Below are positions 1-6,473 of a stretch of 55,310 nucleotides of DNA, one piece after another. A model generated the notes under the pieces. The model saw only the letters and a list, made by a program, of their open reading frames with translations. It made no database searches and was not told the origin of the DNA. Within the stretch, counting starts at the first letter, position 1; each line of letters starts with the position of its first letter. This DNA is from a virus, in IMG/VR virus record IMGVR_UViG_3300023097_000001, positions 1 to 55,310 of that record. One strand, given 5' to 3'. The translations under genes and the position numbers were made by a program.

Positions 1-21
1 ATGCCCGCGAGGCGGGGCGGG
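1..21. repeat. 21-bp terminal direct repeat, left copy
   Basis: The first 21 bases are identical to the last 21 (55290-55310). This is either a short direct terminal repeat or the overlap left by an assembler on a circular or cohesive-ended molecule. The sequence is extremely G-rich (GCGAGGCGGGGCGGG), as is common near cos sites of actinophages. TerS and an HNH endonuclease lie just inside the other end, which fits a packaging site at this junction. Confidence 0.9.
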
Positions 22-416
22 GGGATCACCCCCCTACCACACCTCACGCTACATTGCAAGTTAAGTTGTGTCACCACCCTACCCACAACAGGGTCCCACC
101 CGCAAGCCCAATCTGTGTGTGCCACACCACACCCGTGTGCACTGTACAAACCCACCCCTGTGTGCTAGTACGTGTGCCCGTTCCTCACCCCACCCCCACA
201 CACCCACCTACCCACCTGCACACACCCCCATACACACCCCTGAGGTCCACGCTAAGCCCCTATATGCACCCCACCCATACAGACACCCCATGTGGGGGGT
301 AAACCCTCTCAGATTGCCCCACAGAGGGCTTAAACGCGTTTTCCCAGGTAGCCCCCTGTATAGACCCCCCTCCCATAGCACCCTATATAGGCCCTGACCT
401 GGAGGTTTGAGCCGAT
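22..416. other. C-rich, strand-asymmetric non-coding left end
   Basis: No gene is supported here: no open frame has a Shine-Dalgarno sequence. From about 60 to 290 the plus strand is very rich in C and poor in G, with many CACCC/CCCAC and CACACA units. Around 300-330 it has hairpin potential (CCCTCT with AGAGGG). Such asymmetric tracts are plausible packaging or terminase-recognition sequence next to cos, or a strand-opening region; neither is proven. Confidence 0.5.
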
Positions 417-446
417 TTGACATCGGTTTGGGGGTGCGCGTAGTGT
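417..446 (+). promoter_or_regulatory. tandem promoter P1 (sigma70 type)
   Basis: TTGACA at 417-422 and TAGTGT at 441-446 are separated by 18 bp. It is the first of four consensus-like promoters in the leader. The -10 is weaker than in P2-P4 and lacks their shared downstream bases. Confidence 0.6.
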
Positions 447-591
447 TCTCCTTGTCGCCACCACGGGACACCAGGAAAGCCCCCGAAGTTGGGGGTTGCG
501 GGTCAGAACCCCGCCTGGTAAGGTCTTGGCTATCAACTCCACATGGTCCCGAGGACAACCCGCTTAGGGCGGGGGATGGTACGGACCAGCC

Positions 592-610
592 TTTCCGGGT
601 TCCCCGGAAA
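592..610 (+). terminator. perfect hairpin just upstream of P2
   Basis: TTTCCGGG (592-599) pairs perfectly with CCCGGAAA (603-610) around a 3-nt loop. It ends six bases before the P2 -35 box, so it could end P1 transcripts before P2 starts. There is no T-tract, so termination is uncertain. Confidence 0.4.
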
Positions 611-615
611 CGGAG

Positions 616-644
616 TTGACAAGCTGGACCAGGTTTGATAAGCT
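616..644 (+). promoter_or_regulatory. tandem promoter P2 (sigma70 type)
   Basis: A perfect TTGACA (616-621), a 17-bp spacer and TAAGCT (639-644). P2, P3 and P4 share the -10 pattern TAAGST followed by TYRACC, and all are preceded by GRGT, so they look like copies of one element. Confidence 0.75.
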
Positions 645-695
645 TCACCTAGCTCGAACAACTACATGACTCACAGGTAACCGGTGAACCGAACC

Positions 696-720
696 CGGTA
701 GGCGCTTTCGATGCCTACCG
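696..720 (+). other. stem-loop between P2 and P3
   Basis: CGGTAGGC (696-703) and GCCTACCG (713-720) form a perfect 8-bp stem with a 9-nt loop. A second small hairpin, GTGGG-ATGA-CCCAC, follows near 752-765, shortly before P3. RNA made from P2 would therefore be strongly structured and has no reading frame. Confidence 0.45.
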
Positions 721-779
721 TCGAGAAACTGTTGTTACGGTTTGTTAGATAGTGGGATGACCCACCGGAAACCTGAGAG

Positions 780-808
780 TTGACAACCCGCAAGGGTTGA
801 GGTAAGGT
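780..808 (+). promoter_or_regulatory. tandem promoter P3 (sigma70 type)
   Basis: A perfect TTGACA (780-785), a 17-bp spacer and TAAGGT (803-808) followed by TCGACC. It is one of four promoters within 520 bp, all pointing into the left arm. Confidence 0.75.
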
Positions 809-904
809 TCGACCACAACTACATGCCAACCCAGGCCGTCCGGTTCGCCGGCGTTACCAAGTCAGGCGGGGCTTAAATCCCCGTAGGCGTCCAAGGGTTG
901 AGGG

Positions 905-933
905 TTGACACCCTCTCGGCAACGTGGTAAGCT
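905..933 (+). promoter_or_regulatory. tandem promoter P4 (sigma70 type)
   Basis: A perfect TTGACA (905-910), a 17-bp spacer and TAAGCT (928-933) followed by TTGACC. It is the closest promoter to the first gene and leaves an untranslated leader of roughly 330 nt before 1272. Confidence 0.75.
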
Positions 934-1271
934 TTGACCAGAACGGCACACGGTCACTGAACCGGGTAACACCGGGAACGGGCTGGAAGTGCTTGTACCT
1001 TGATAACTCCATATGCAAGTGTTGAGCCTGGAGGTGGCGCAGTAAGCGCCCACTCAACAGTGAATCTTGCACAACCCACTGATAGACCCGGTGGAAATCC
1101 TGTAGAGTCTCCTAGACTGTAGAGCCATAGCTGGTGGTGACTTGTCCCACATGAGGTTTGGCGATACAAGTAATCAAAGTTGAGGCTTACAGGGCGATCG
1201 AAATGCTTCCCTTGGGGAGGAATGATTCTGTTCCTCCCCTCTGGGTGGCACTTCGAACTAAGGATTGAGAC
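934..1271 (+). other. structured untranslated leader of the left-arm operon
   Basis: No reading frame with a ribosome site is visible in about 340 bases. A compound hairpin lies near 1020-1060: outer TGTTGAG with CTCAACA, inner GGCGC with GCGCC. The leader ends in the 9-bp hairpin at 1214-1239. This could stabilise early mRNA or encode a small RNA. I recognise no known riboswitch class. Confidence 0.4.
1214..1239 (+). other. intergenic stem-loop 1 of the left-arm array
   Basis: GGGGAGGAA (1214-1222) pairs perfectly with TTCCTCCCC (1231-1239). It sits 32 bases before the first start codon and has no T-tract. Confidence 0.55.
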
Positions 1272-1550
1272 ATGGAAGCAACTCTCATCGGCCACACGAC
1301 CCTTGACGCCATGCCGCGAACCGGTGCTTACCTGCGAAGGATTCACGTCTTCGTGGGGTACCAGAACGCCATGGACTCGATCATCGGGGACCATGACCTC
1401 GCCTGGTGGGTGGTCGTCAACTTCGTTGACGGTCTCCTGTTGGAGGAAGGCATGAGCGTCAGGGCATGGGACCTGATCGAAGACTTGGACAACACCCTGC
1501 ACGGGATGTTCCCGCACTGGGACAAGTTCAGGACTGCGAACGGCGAGTGA
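1272..1550 (+). CDS. hypothetical early protein (92 aa)
   Basis: First gene of the left arm, under the four tandem promoters. The ATG follows a purine-rich AAGGATTGAG site. The protein is mixed alpha/beta, with an aromatic core (HDLAWWVVVNF) and an acidic C-terminal half (WDLIEDLDNTL). I recognise no family. Its position suggests it is among the first proteins made after infection, typically a host-takeover or counter-defence role, which is inference only. Hairpins flank it on both sides. Confidence 0.75.
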   Translation: MEATLIGHTTLDAMPRTGAYLRRIHVFVGYQNAMDSIIGDHDLAWWVVVNFVDGLLLEEGMSVRAWDLIEDLDNTLHGMFPHWDKFRTANGE

Positions 1551-1555
1551 GTCTT

Positions 1556-1579
1556 GAGTAGGGGCTTAGGTCCCTACTC
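1556..1579 (+). other. intergenic stem-loop 2 of the left-arm array
   Basis: GAGTAGGG (1556-1563) pairs with CCCTACTC (1572-1579) around an 8-nt loop, five bases after the stop of the first gene. No T-tract. Confidence 0.55.
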
Positions 1580-1614
1580 TGGGCTGAACCACCGTTTGAG
1601 GATTGAGAATAGAC

Positions 1615-1713
1615 ATGCTGAATGCATTCCTGATCGTTGTTGGATACCTGACTCTCTGGAGTCTGGTAGCACGCTACTCCGAGCTGAAAAGGGCACACAA
1701 TGCGGATCGCTGA
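1615..1713 (+). CDS. membrane micropeptide (32 aa)
   Basis: The ATG follows GAGGATTGAGAAT. Residues 4-19 are a hydrophobic helix (AFLIVVGYLTLWSLVA), followed by a basic tail (RYSELKRAHNADR), consistent with one membrane span and a cytoplasmic tail. Its 3' end overlaps the next gene by 14 bp, which suggests translational coupling. No homologue recognised. Confidence 0.55.
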   Translation: MLNAFLIVVGYLTLWSLVARYSELKRAHNADR

Positions 1714-1918
1714 AGCATTGAGGCGGATCGTTCTGGCACCCGTTCTTGCGGGAGCCTTGATCGTGACCACGGGGTTGGCGCTGATGAATGCGCCCGAACC
1801 CCACGTCCCTGTTTACGACAACGCCTGCAATGTCCTGTTCTTGGGCAATGCGGACTGCCCCGAAGACACCATCGGTTGGATCGGTTCTTCGGAGGATGAC
1901 AGGGTGAACAAGGCATGA
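1700..1918 (+). CDS. small exported or membrane-anchored protein (72 aa)
   Basis: The N-terminus has two arginines and then a hydrophobic segment (residues 11-28, LAPVLAGALIVTTGLALM), as in a signal peptide or anchor. The remaining 40 residues are acidic and contain two cysteines (DNAC, ADC) that could form a disulfide outside the cell. It overlaps the membrane micropeptide upstream and the next gene downstream (ATGA). Function unknown. Confidence 0.65.
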   Translation: MRIAEALRRIVLAPVLAGALIVTTGLALMNAPEPHVPVYDNACNVLFLGNADCPEDTIGWIGSSEDDRVNKA

Positions 1919-2151
1919 GGCTTCGTGATGTCTTGTCCAGTGGTTTCAAGATGGCGGCCCGCATGGTCAATGTGGGCCTTGACGAGTACACCATCTACGT
2001 ATACCTGAGCTACCAAGACTTCAAAGATGGTCATTGGTGCTTCAAAGAGGTGCACACGGATTACGACATGGCCGTGAGGCAACTCGAAGAGTTGGAAGCA
2101 CTCCACGGTGACGAGTGGTTCTTCAACAATGACTTTGAGTCTCTTGTCTGA
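1915..2151 (+). CDS. hypothetical protein (78 aa)
   Basis: The start codon overlaps the preceding stop (ATGA). The product has an aromatic beta-rich middle (EYTIYVYLSYQDFKDGHWCF) and an acidic helical C-terminus. It resembles the small single-domain proteins that fill actinophage early arms. No family recognised. Confidence 0.7.
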   Translation: MRLRDVLSSGFKMAARMVNVGLDEYTIYVYLSYQDFKDGHWCFKEVHTDYDMAVRQLEELEALHGDEWFFNNDFESLV

Positions 2152-2153
2152 TA

Positions 2154-2177
2154 GGGTGAGGCCTACGGGCCTCCCCC
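2154..2177 (+). other. intergenic stem-loop 3 of the left-arm array
   Basis: GAGGCC (2158-2163) pairs with GGCCTC (2168-2173) around a 4-nt loop. Flanking GGG/CCC can extend the stem. It lies directly after the stop at 2151. Confidence 0.5.
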
Positions 2178-2208
2178 GTTGGATTCTTCACTCAAAGGAG
2201 AGCAAGTC

Positions 2209-2592
2209 ATGAGCGAGATTTCATCTTCGGTCTACCGCGACGGAGACTTGGAAGTCTTGAGGGTGCGATGCACGGGTGGGACCCGACGCGAACGAGGCAG
2301 CAAGATCGGAGCCTTGATCCGCGCGGAGTCTGGTGGGTGGGAGAGGTTCCACATCTCCTACTCCGAGACTTATGGGTTCCTGTCCTGCACGTACGCCTTG
2401 TACAGGCGTATGGTGAAGAAAGAGCCAAGCTTTGAGGCTCACACGGGCCGTCCGTCATGGCACCAGGCAAGGGCCGGTGCGATTTCCTCGGGAATCGTGA
2501 GCTTTGGCACGAAAGAGGAAGCCGAAGCGTACGTAGAGAAGTACAAGGCTTCACATCCTGGTGAGCCTGCTTTCGTGATTACCAAGGATTGA
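2209..2592 (+). CDS. hypothetical protein (127 aa)
   Basis: Start chosen at the ATG preceded by AAAGGAG, not the upstream in-frame TTG at 2179. The protein begins acidic/polar and has a basic stretch (GGTRRERGSKIGALIR), a beta-rich middle, and a C-terminal motif TKEEAEAYVEKYKASHPGEP typical of small phage alpha/beta proteins. No known family. Bounded by stem-loops 3 and 4. Confidence 0.75.
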   Translation: MSEISSSVYRDGDLEVLRVRCTGGTRRERGSKIGALIRAESGGWERFHISYSETYGFLSCTYALYRRMVKKEPSFEAHTGRPSWHQARAGAISSGIVSFGTKEEAEAYVEKYKASHPGEPAFVITKD

Positions 2593-2604
2593 GCGTTCTT
2601 GTTT

Positions 2605-2623
2605 GGTACCACACTGTGGTGCC
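2605..2623 (+). other. intergenic stem-loop 4 of the left-arm array
   Basis: GGTACCAC (2605-2612) pairs with GTGGTGCC (2616-2623), with one G-T pair and a 3-nt loop. Confidence 0.45.
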
Positions 2624-2655
2624 ATTCATCTACCCTCAAGATTTGGAGTAGTGCC

Positions 2656-3123
2656 ATGGGTGCTGTCAAAGCGTTGGAAATCAGCCGAGACGATTTCTTG
2701 GAGGCGTTTGACTCCGAGTTCACCTGGGACGAACAGGTCTACATGGACAACGGTTCCGGCTACGTGGATGTTCACGTGGAAGTAGAGAAGTTCGGCGGTG
2801 GAACCGTGGGTGAGCGTTATGAGGGCCTGTGGATCTACACCGTGAGTGTTGACGGTGAGGTCAAGGCTTGGGGCAAGGACTTCCGGACCGGAATCGCCCA
2901 CACCCACAAGTACGTGGCCAAGATGGTTGCCACCATGTACGCAGAAGGGTCGATCCAAGACATGGACCCCGGTCCCTTCCACGTGAGCTACCCCCACACC
3001 CCAGGTGGGTTGTACGACTGCGGGCTGTGCGAGTCCGAGTGTTTCTGCGAGGACATGCGCAAGGGATTCGCTCCCGAGGTCGCAGCGGACATCGAATGTG
3101 TCTACTGCGGCTTGCAAGGTTAG
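2656..3123 (+). CDS. hypothetical protein with C-terminal Cys cluster (155 aa)
   Basis: Start chosen at the ATG after TTTGGAG. An in-frame TTG at 2599 lies inside the stem-loop region. The N-terminal 100 residues are a beta-rich domain (VDVHVEVEKFGGG, LWIYTVSVDGEVKAWGKDF). The C-terminal 40 residues contain CGLCESECFCEDM and CVYCG, six cysteines in a pattern that suggests zinc or Fe-S binding. No family recognised. It is the largest of the first hairpin-separated genes. Confidence 0.75.
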   Translation: MGAVKALEISRDDFLEAFDSEFTWDEQVYMDNGSGYVDVHVEVEKFGGGTVGERYEGLWIYTVSVDGEVKAWGKDFRTGIAHTHKYVAKMVATMYAEGSIQDMDPGPFHVSYPHTPGGLYDCGLCESECFCEDMRKGFAPEVAADIECVYCGLQG

Positions 3124-3138
3124 AGGCTTGATTTGGTG

Positions 3139-3159
3139 GGGACAGAGTGTGACTGTCCC
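3139..3159 (+). other. intergenic stem-loop 5 of the left-arm array
   Basis: GGGACAG (3139-3145) pairs with CTGTCCC (3153-3159) around a 7-nt loop. Confidence 0.5.
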
Positions 3160-3194
3160 TCGCCATGTTAGGCCCCTACGGAAGGTTTGAAGAC

Positions 3195-3458
3195 ATGGAC
3201 AACAAGCGATTCACCGTTGAGCCCGCCGTGGTGGACCAGTTCACGGACTCGTTCGTGGGTTGGTTCGTCCGCGACAACTTCAGCGGTCTGCCGGTCGGTG
3301 ATGGCAAGGGTGGGTTCATCCACGTCTACGGGTCCCGCGTGGGACTGGCCGTGGACATCTGCGAACAGATGAACACCGCAACCAACGGCATCACGCGAGA
3401 CGAGTCGGCCGTGAACACCCCCCGAGACTGCGAAGACTCGGGGCTGCTGGCAGCCTAG
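3195..3458 (+). CDS. hypothetical protein (87 aa)
   Basis: The ATG at 3195 follows GGAAGGTTTGAAGAC. The 87-residue product has a compact N-terminal fold (FTDSFVGWFVRDN, GGFIHVYGSRVGLAVDICEQM) and a polar C-terminus. No recognised domain. Stem-loops lie on both sides. Confidence 0.7.
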   Translation: MDNKRFTVEPAVVDQFTDSFVGWFVRDNFSGLPVGDGKGGFIHVYGSRVGLAVDICEQMNTATNGITRDESAVNTPRDCEDSGLLAA

Positions 3459-3469
3459 TAGCTTTGGTG

Positions 3470-3492
3470 GGGGAGAGGCTTCGTCTCTTCCC
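3470..3492 (+). other. intergenic stem-loop 6 of the left-arm array
   Basis: GGGGAGAG (3470-3477) pairs with CTCTTCCC (3485-3492) around GCTTCGT, with one G-T pair. Confidence 0.5.
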
Positions 3493-3518
3493 TGCCATCT
3501 CTACTAGGAGGTTTGACC

Positions 3519-3830
3519 ATGTGTGACATCTGCAAAGAGCCGACCTTGACCATCGAACAGGCACGTGAGTTGGTGGCCAAGGGTGTGGAGTTCCTGAACG
3601 CCGACCAGGGAAAGGGTTGGGAGGTCCACATCGATCGTGATGAGTTCGACATCGGCTACGTCGCCTCGTGCATCGGCGGACAACTCTACGGCGACTACTA
3701 CACCCTGCGGAACAAGCTGGGCAGCGAGTCCGACGCCGTCGAGCACGGGTTCAGCGTGTGGAACACCAGTGACGCAGAACCGCTGAACGAGGCGTGGAAC
3801 GAGTACTTCGATACCGTTCTGGCTGTGTGA
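3519..3830 (+). CDS. paralogous early protein, MC-start family, copy 1 (103 aa)
   Basis: Start at the ATG after AGGAGGTTTGACC. It is a clear relative of the next protein: both begin Met-Cys with a second nearby Cys, then a helix ending in G-x2-FL, a GW, a central C-I/V-x-GQLY, a conserved HGF, and a C-terminal L-x-x-AW. N-terminal CDIC could bind metal together with the later Cys/His residues. Function unknown. Duplication within the early arm is evident. Confidence 0.75.
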   Translation: MCDICKEPTLTIEQARELVAKGVEFLNADQGKGWEVHIDRDEFDIGYVASCIGGQLYGDYYTLRNKLGSESDAVEHGFSVWNTSDAEPLNEAWNEYFDTVLAV

Positions 3831-3837
3831 TCTTCTT

Positions 3838-3860
3838 CGGAGAGGGAACCACCCTCTCCG
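3838..3860 (+). other. intergenic stem-loop 7 of the left-arm array
   Basis: A perfect 9-bp stem: CGGAGAGGG (3838-3846) with CCCTCTCCG (3852-3860), 5-nt loop. Confidence 0.55.
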
Positions 3861-3889
3861 TTGATCTTTACCCAGACGGAAGGATTACC

Positions 3890-4243
3890 ATGTGTGAAGA
3901 GTTTTGCGGAGACGTGGAAGACGTCAAGTGGACTGCGGAACTCGCGGCGGAGCGAGTTCAGCGCGGGGCTGACTTCCTGACCCAGGAATTCGGTAGCGGG
4001 GGTTGGGCGTTCGACCTCAGTCCGTCGAACCTCCAGCTCTCCAACACCCAACGCTGTGTCATCGGGCAGCTCTACGCCTCTCGTCCTGGTGGATTGGACG
4101 GGTGGAGCAAGTTCATGAACAAGGAATGGCGCACCACGGGTTGGATGTGCGAACACGGGTTCGACAGCATCGAAAGGGAAGGTTACGACTTTCTCGACAC
4201 GGCATGGCGTGATCTGATCGCGAACATGACCGCACCTGTGTGA
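3890..4243 (+). CDS. paralogous early protein, MC-start family, copy 2 (117 aa)
   Basis: Start at the ATG after GGAAGGATTACC. It shares with the preceding protein the MC-x-x-C start, the G-x-x-FL helix, GW, C-V-I-GQLY, HGF and the terminal LDTAW, and is about 14 residues longer in the middle. The tandem copies, each with its own ribosome site and flanking hairpin, look like a duplicated gene-plus-hairpin cassette. Function unknown. Confidence 0.75.
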   Translation: MCEEFCGDVEDVKWTAELAAERVQRGADFLTQEFGSGGWAFDLSPSNLQLSNTQRCVIGQLYASRPGGLDGWSKFMNKEWRTTGWMCEHGFDSIEREGYDFLDTAWRDLIANMTAPV

Positions 4244-4251
4244 TCTTGTTC

Positions 4252-4272
4252 GGGGGAGGCTTGACCTCCCTC
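4252..4272 (+). other. intergenic stem-loop 8 of the left-arm array
   Basis: GGGAGG (4254-4259) pairs with CCTCCC (4265-4270) around CTTGA, extendable by two weaker pairs. The bases after it (CATCTTTACACAGACGAAAGG) closely match those after stem-loop 7, so the whole intergenic unit is repeated. Confidence 0.55.
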
Positions 4273-4304
4273 GTTCATCTTTACACAGACGAAAGGTTAG
4301 AGCC

Positions 4305-4631
4305 ATGTGCTACGAAATGTGCGGTCCCGAGACGTCCGACGACCCTGAGATCCAGGCCGAAATGGACAGGGACTACGCGGCGTGGATCCAAGAGCAGTTC
4401 CCGGAGGACGACGAGGAAGATGGCGCAGAAGAGCTTTCCGAGTCCGAAGCCGACGAGAAGTTTCAGGAGTTCGTGAACGAGACGCACGAGACAATCACGG
4501 TGATGGGGTTGGACTACGACCCAGCACGGGTCCTGAAAGACGTGGACCCCATCGCGTACCGTCAGGAGTTCCTCAACTGGGTGGACTCCGAAACCCAGGA
4601 GGGTCGTTACACGTTCCCATGGAACGAGTGA
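4305..4631 (+). CDS. acidic early protein (108 aa)
   Basis: The ATG follows GAAAGGTTAGAGCC. The protein starts MCYEMCG, like the Met-Cys starts of the two preceding genes, but is then strongly acidic (FPEDDEEDG, EELSESEADEKF). It ends in a more ordered aromatic segment. Such acidity could mean DNA mimicry or a scaffold role; neither is shown. Confidence 0.7.
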   Translation: MCYEMCGPETSDDPEIQAEMDRDYAAWIQEQFPEDDEEDGAEELSESEADEKFQEFVNETHETITVMGLDYDPARVLKDVDPIAYRQEFLNWVDSETQEGRYTFPWNE

Positions 4632-4641
4632 GGGAAAAGGC

Positions 4642-4821
4642 ATGAGAGTAGCATCGAAAGAGTTCGGTGACACGGTTGTGGTCACCGACAGTGTTGTCGA
4701 GGGTCGTGTACACGTCATGGTGCGCACCAACGATGACCTGAACAGTGGCGGACTGGCAACGTTGGATCAGAAAGAGTTGAAAGAGCTGATCGACGGGCTG
4801 AAAGTGTTCGTGATCGAGTAG
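4642..4821 (+). CDS. hypothetical protein (59 aa)
   Basis: The ATG follows GAGGGAAAAGGC, ten bases after the previous stop. The product is small and beta-rich, with a regular repeat of Val (TVVVTDSVVEGRVHVMVR) and a C-terminal helix-strand (KELKELIDGLKVFVIE). This is a typical length for an isolated antiparallel sheet domain. No family recognised. Confidence 0.6.
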   Translation: MRVASKEFGDTVVVTDSVVEGRVHVMVRTNDDLNSGGLATLDQKELKELIDGLKVFVIE

Positions 4822-4841
4822 AGACAGGCTTGAATCTGGTG

Positions 4842-4862
4842 CACGGTGTGCAGAACGCCGTG
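4842..4862 (+). other. intergenic stem-loop 9 of the left-arm array
   Basis: CACGG pairs with CCGTG around an 11-nt loop. A second weak hairpin, GGGTT-GAACCC, follows at 4867-4877. This is the least stable member of the series. Confidence 0.35.
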
Positions 4863-4901
4863 TTCCGGGTTGAACCCTGATGTCTACGAAAGGTAAGAGC
4901 A

Positions 4902-5441
4902 ATGACTGTCAAGAAGAGCGTTGTCGACCTCATCGCGGCCCTGCGTTCCGGCGAGTACCTGAAGGGTACCGGAGCGCTGCGAGTGCGGAACGGACTGGAC
5001 CAGCCCTTCCAGTACTGCTGCGAAGGGGTCATGTGCGAAATCTCGGAAGCCCCGATCGTGAAGGAATCCGGGACGTTCAACAACAAGTACCTCACGACCA
5101 GGTTCTCCAAGACCCCCGTGATCGACCTGAACCCGGACATGTACACGCCTTACTCCGACGCGTTCGCTCCGTCCTACGTCTGGGAAGGCAGCGGCATGAC
5201 CACGACGGATGACGGTGAGGTGGCCGTCATCGAACTGCCGTACTACGGCGCGGAGTACAACTACGACACGGAATCGTACGACATGGTTCCGGGTGGGTGG
5301 CAGCTCCAGTCGTTGGCCAGCCTGAACGACTACCAGTCTCGGAGCAAGGAGCCTGAGGTCAAGGCGAAGAACGAGTTCACCTTCGCGCAGATCGCGGACC
5401 TGTTGGAATGGGCCATCGTGCGGGACTACGGCAACAAGTGA
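4902..5441 (+). CDS. YCCxGVxC-type phage protein, copy 1 (179 aa)
   Basis: The ATG follows GAAAGGTAAGAGCA. The N-terminal 50 residues (LIAALRSGEYLKGTGALR, then FQYCCEGVMCEIS) match the gene at 20986, which has ALRN...TTGALC and SYCCLGVLQEV. Proteins carrying this YCC-x-GV motif are widespread in phages and of unknown function. After the motif comes a long beta-rich middle and a C-terminal helix (FTFAQIADLLEWAIV), which in the paralogue reads FEMIADQVRKIY. Confidence 0.75.
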   Translation: MTVKKSVVDLIAALRSGEYLKGTGALRVRNGLDQPFQYCCEGVMCEISEAPIVKESGTFNNKYLTTRFSKTPVIDLNPDMYTPYSDAFAPSYVWEGSGMTTTDDGEVAVIELPYYGAEYNYDTESYDMVPGGWQLQSLASLNDYQSRSKEPEVKAKNEFTFAQIADLLEWAIVRDYGNK

Positions 5442-5457
5442 TCTGAGAGCATTGTTT

Positions 5458-5483
5458 GTGCTAGGAGCTTTGGTTCCTAGCAC
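5458..5483 (+). other. intergenic stem-loop 10 of the left-arm array
   Basis: A perfect 9-bp stem: GTGCTAGGA (5458-5466) with TCCTAGCAC (5475-5483), 8-nt loop. It is the last of the series; the genes that follow are packed without gaps. Confidence 0.55.
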
Positions 5484-5526
5484 GAATTGTCCACTCAGGG
5501 CACACAAGACATGAGGAGAAAAAGAC

Positions 5527-6024
5527 ATGACGACCACCGAAATCAAGCTGACCCCGGCCATGACCACGGCTCTCAAGTTGGCCGAAAAGATCGGCGACAA
5601 CGTGTACCTCCCGGACGGTACCAAGGCGCAGACCATCAAGGGACTCGTGTCCCGAGGTCTGTCGAACGAGTTGGGCGTGCTGACCCCGGAAGGCGCGGAA
5701 GCGTCGTTCCAGCTGGGTGCCGACGTCTCGATCGAGAGCGTTCAGGTCCAGGAGGAGCCCTTGGCTGACTGGGAGCGTGAGCTGCTGGGGACTCCGGAGT
5801 CCATCGCTACCCCGATCGCGGACGAGGACGCGAAGCCCCAGCCCCCGCAGGACAAGCTCACCAAGGAACTCGTCAAGATGCTGGACACCCCGACCCCCGT
5901 CCAGAACCGTGCGGACCGTAGGTTCGCCAAGTTCTCCCTGCGAGGGATGATGGCTCGTCGACAGGAGCGCAAGCGCGTGAAGGAGATCAAGAAGTACGGC
6001 ACCCCGAACAAGGTCGCCGCGTGA
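5527..6024 (+). CDS. hypothetical protein, basic C-terminus (165 aa)
   Basis: The ATG follows GAGGAGAAAAAGAC. The N-terminal 70 residues look like a small winged-helix-like fold (LKLAEKIGDNVYLPDG, TIKGLVSRGLSNELGVLT, EGAEA), the usual layout of a DNA-binding reader head. A Pro/acidic linker follows, then a very basic tail (RRFAKFSLRGMMARRQERKR). A nucleic-acid-binding role is plausible but unproven. Confidence 0.7.
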   Translation: MTTTEIKLTPAMTTALKLAEKIGDNVYLPDGTKAQTIKGLVSRGLSNELGVLTPEGAEASFQLGADVSIESVQVQEEPLADWERELLGTPESIATPIADEDAKPQPPQDKLTKELVKMLDTPTPVQNRADRRFAKFSLRGMMARRQERKRVKEIKKYGTPNKVAA

Positions 6025-6134
6025 ACTACTACTTCCTGAGTGATGAGCCGCTGACCAAGGCAGAAATCCTGATCACCTTCGGGGTATTGATCTTGACAGT
6101 TCTGCTGCTGGGAAGAATCTTCAGAAAGAAGTGA
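6021..6134 (+). CDS. membrane micropeptide (37 aa)
   Basis: A GTG start overlaps the preceding stop (GTGA). One hydrophobic span (ILITFGVLILTVLLLG) is followed by a basic tail (RIFRKK), so the C-terminus is probably cytoplasmic. First of a run of tiny membrane proteins. Confidence 0.55.
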   Translation: MNYYFLSDEPLTKAEILITFGVLILTVLLLGRIFRKK

Positions 6135-6136
6135 TC

Positions 6137-6232
6137 ATGTCACCCAACGAAGGTGTTCTAGGTCTGTTCGCGCTGTGCATTGGCCTGTTCATACTGGCCT
6201 ACGTCGTCAGCGGGCAGTGGGAAGACGAGTAA
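6137..6232 (+). CDS. membrane micropeptide (31 aa)
   Basis: An ATG two bases after the previous stop. One hydrophobic helix (GVLGLFALCIGLFILAYVV) and an acidic tail (GQWEDE). Coupled to its neighbours; no homologue recognised. Confidence 0.5.
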   Translation: MSPNEGVLGLFALCIGLFILAYVVSGQWEDE

Positions 6233-6239
6233 AGGCATC

Positions 6240-6473
6240 ATGAGAAGGCATCAGGTAACCCCTGATCACATGTTCCAGCTTGCGGACCGGGGGGTTGACC
6301 CCCGGTCCGAGTTGGACCTGATCGGCAACATTGGTGCGTATGTCGATGACGCGCACGAGTTCTCTCGTGCCTATGCCAACTACGCACAGACCGTGTTCGA
6401 CCTCTGTACGGGCTCTCCAGAGCCGGTGAGCAGGTTCCTCCAGAGGTGGCCGCACAGAAAGGTATTGCTATAG
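6240..6473 (+). CDS. hypothetical protein (77 aa)
   Basis: Start at the ATG after AAAGGCATC. The product is soluble and mostly helical (HMFQLADRGVDPRSELDLIG, AHEFSRAYANYAQTVFDL), ending in a basic segment. It is the only clearly soluble protein within the membrane-micropeptide run. No family recognised. Confidence 0.65.
   Translation: MRRHQVTPDHMFQLADRGVDPRSELDLIGNIGAYVDDAHEFSRAYANYAQTVFDLCTGSPEPVSRFLQRWPHRKVLL

Noticed and set aside
407-1517. Open frames in the leader on both strands (for example 407-619 plus, 954-1517 minus)
   Set aside because: No Shine-Dalgarno sites, no plausible protein-like composition, and they cross promoters, hairpins and, for the minus frame, the real gene at 1272.
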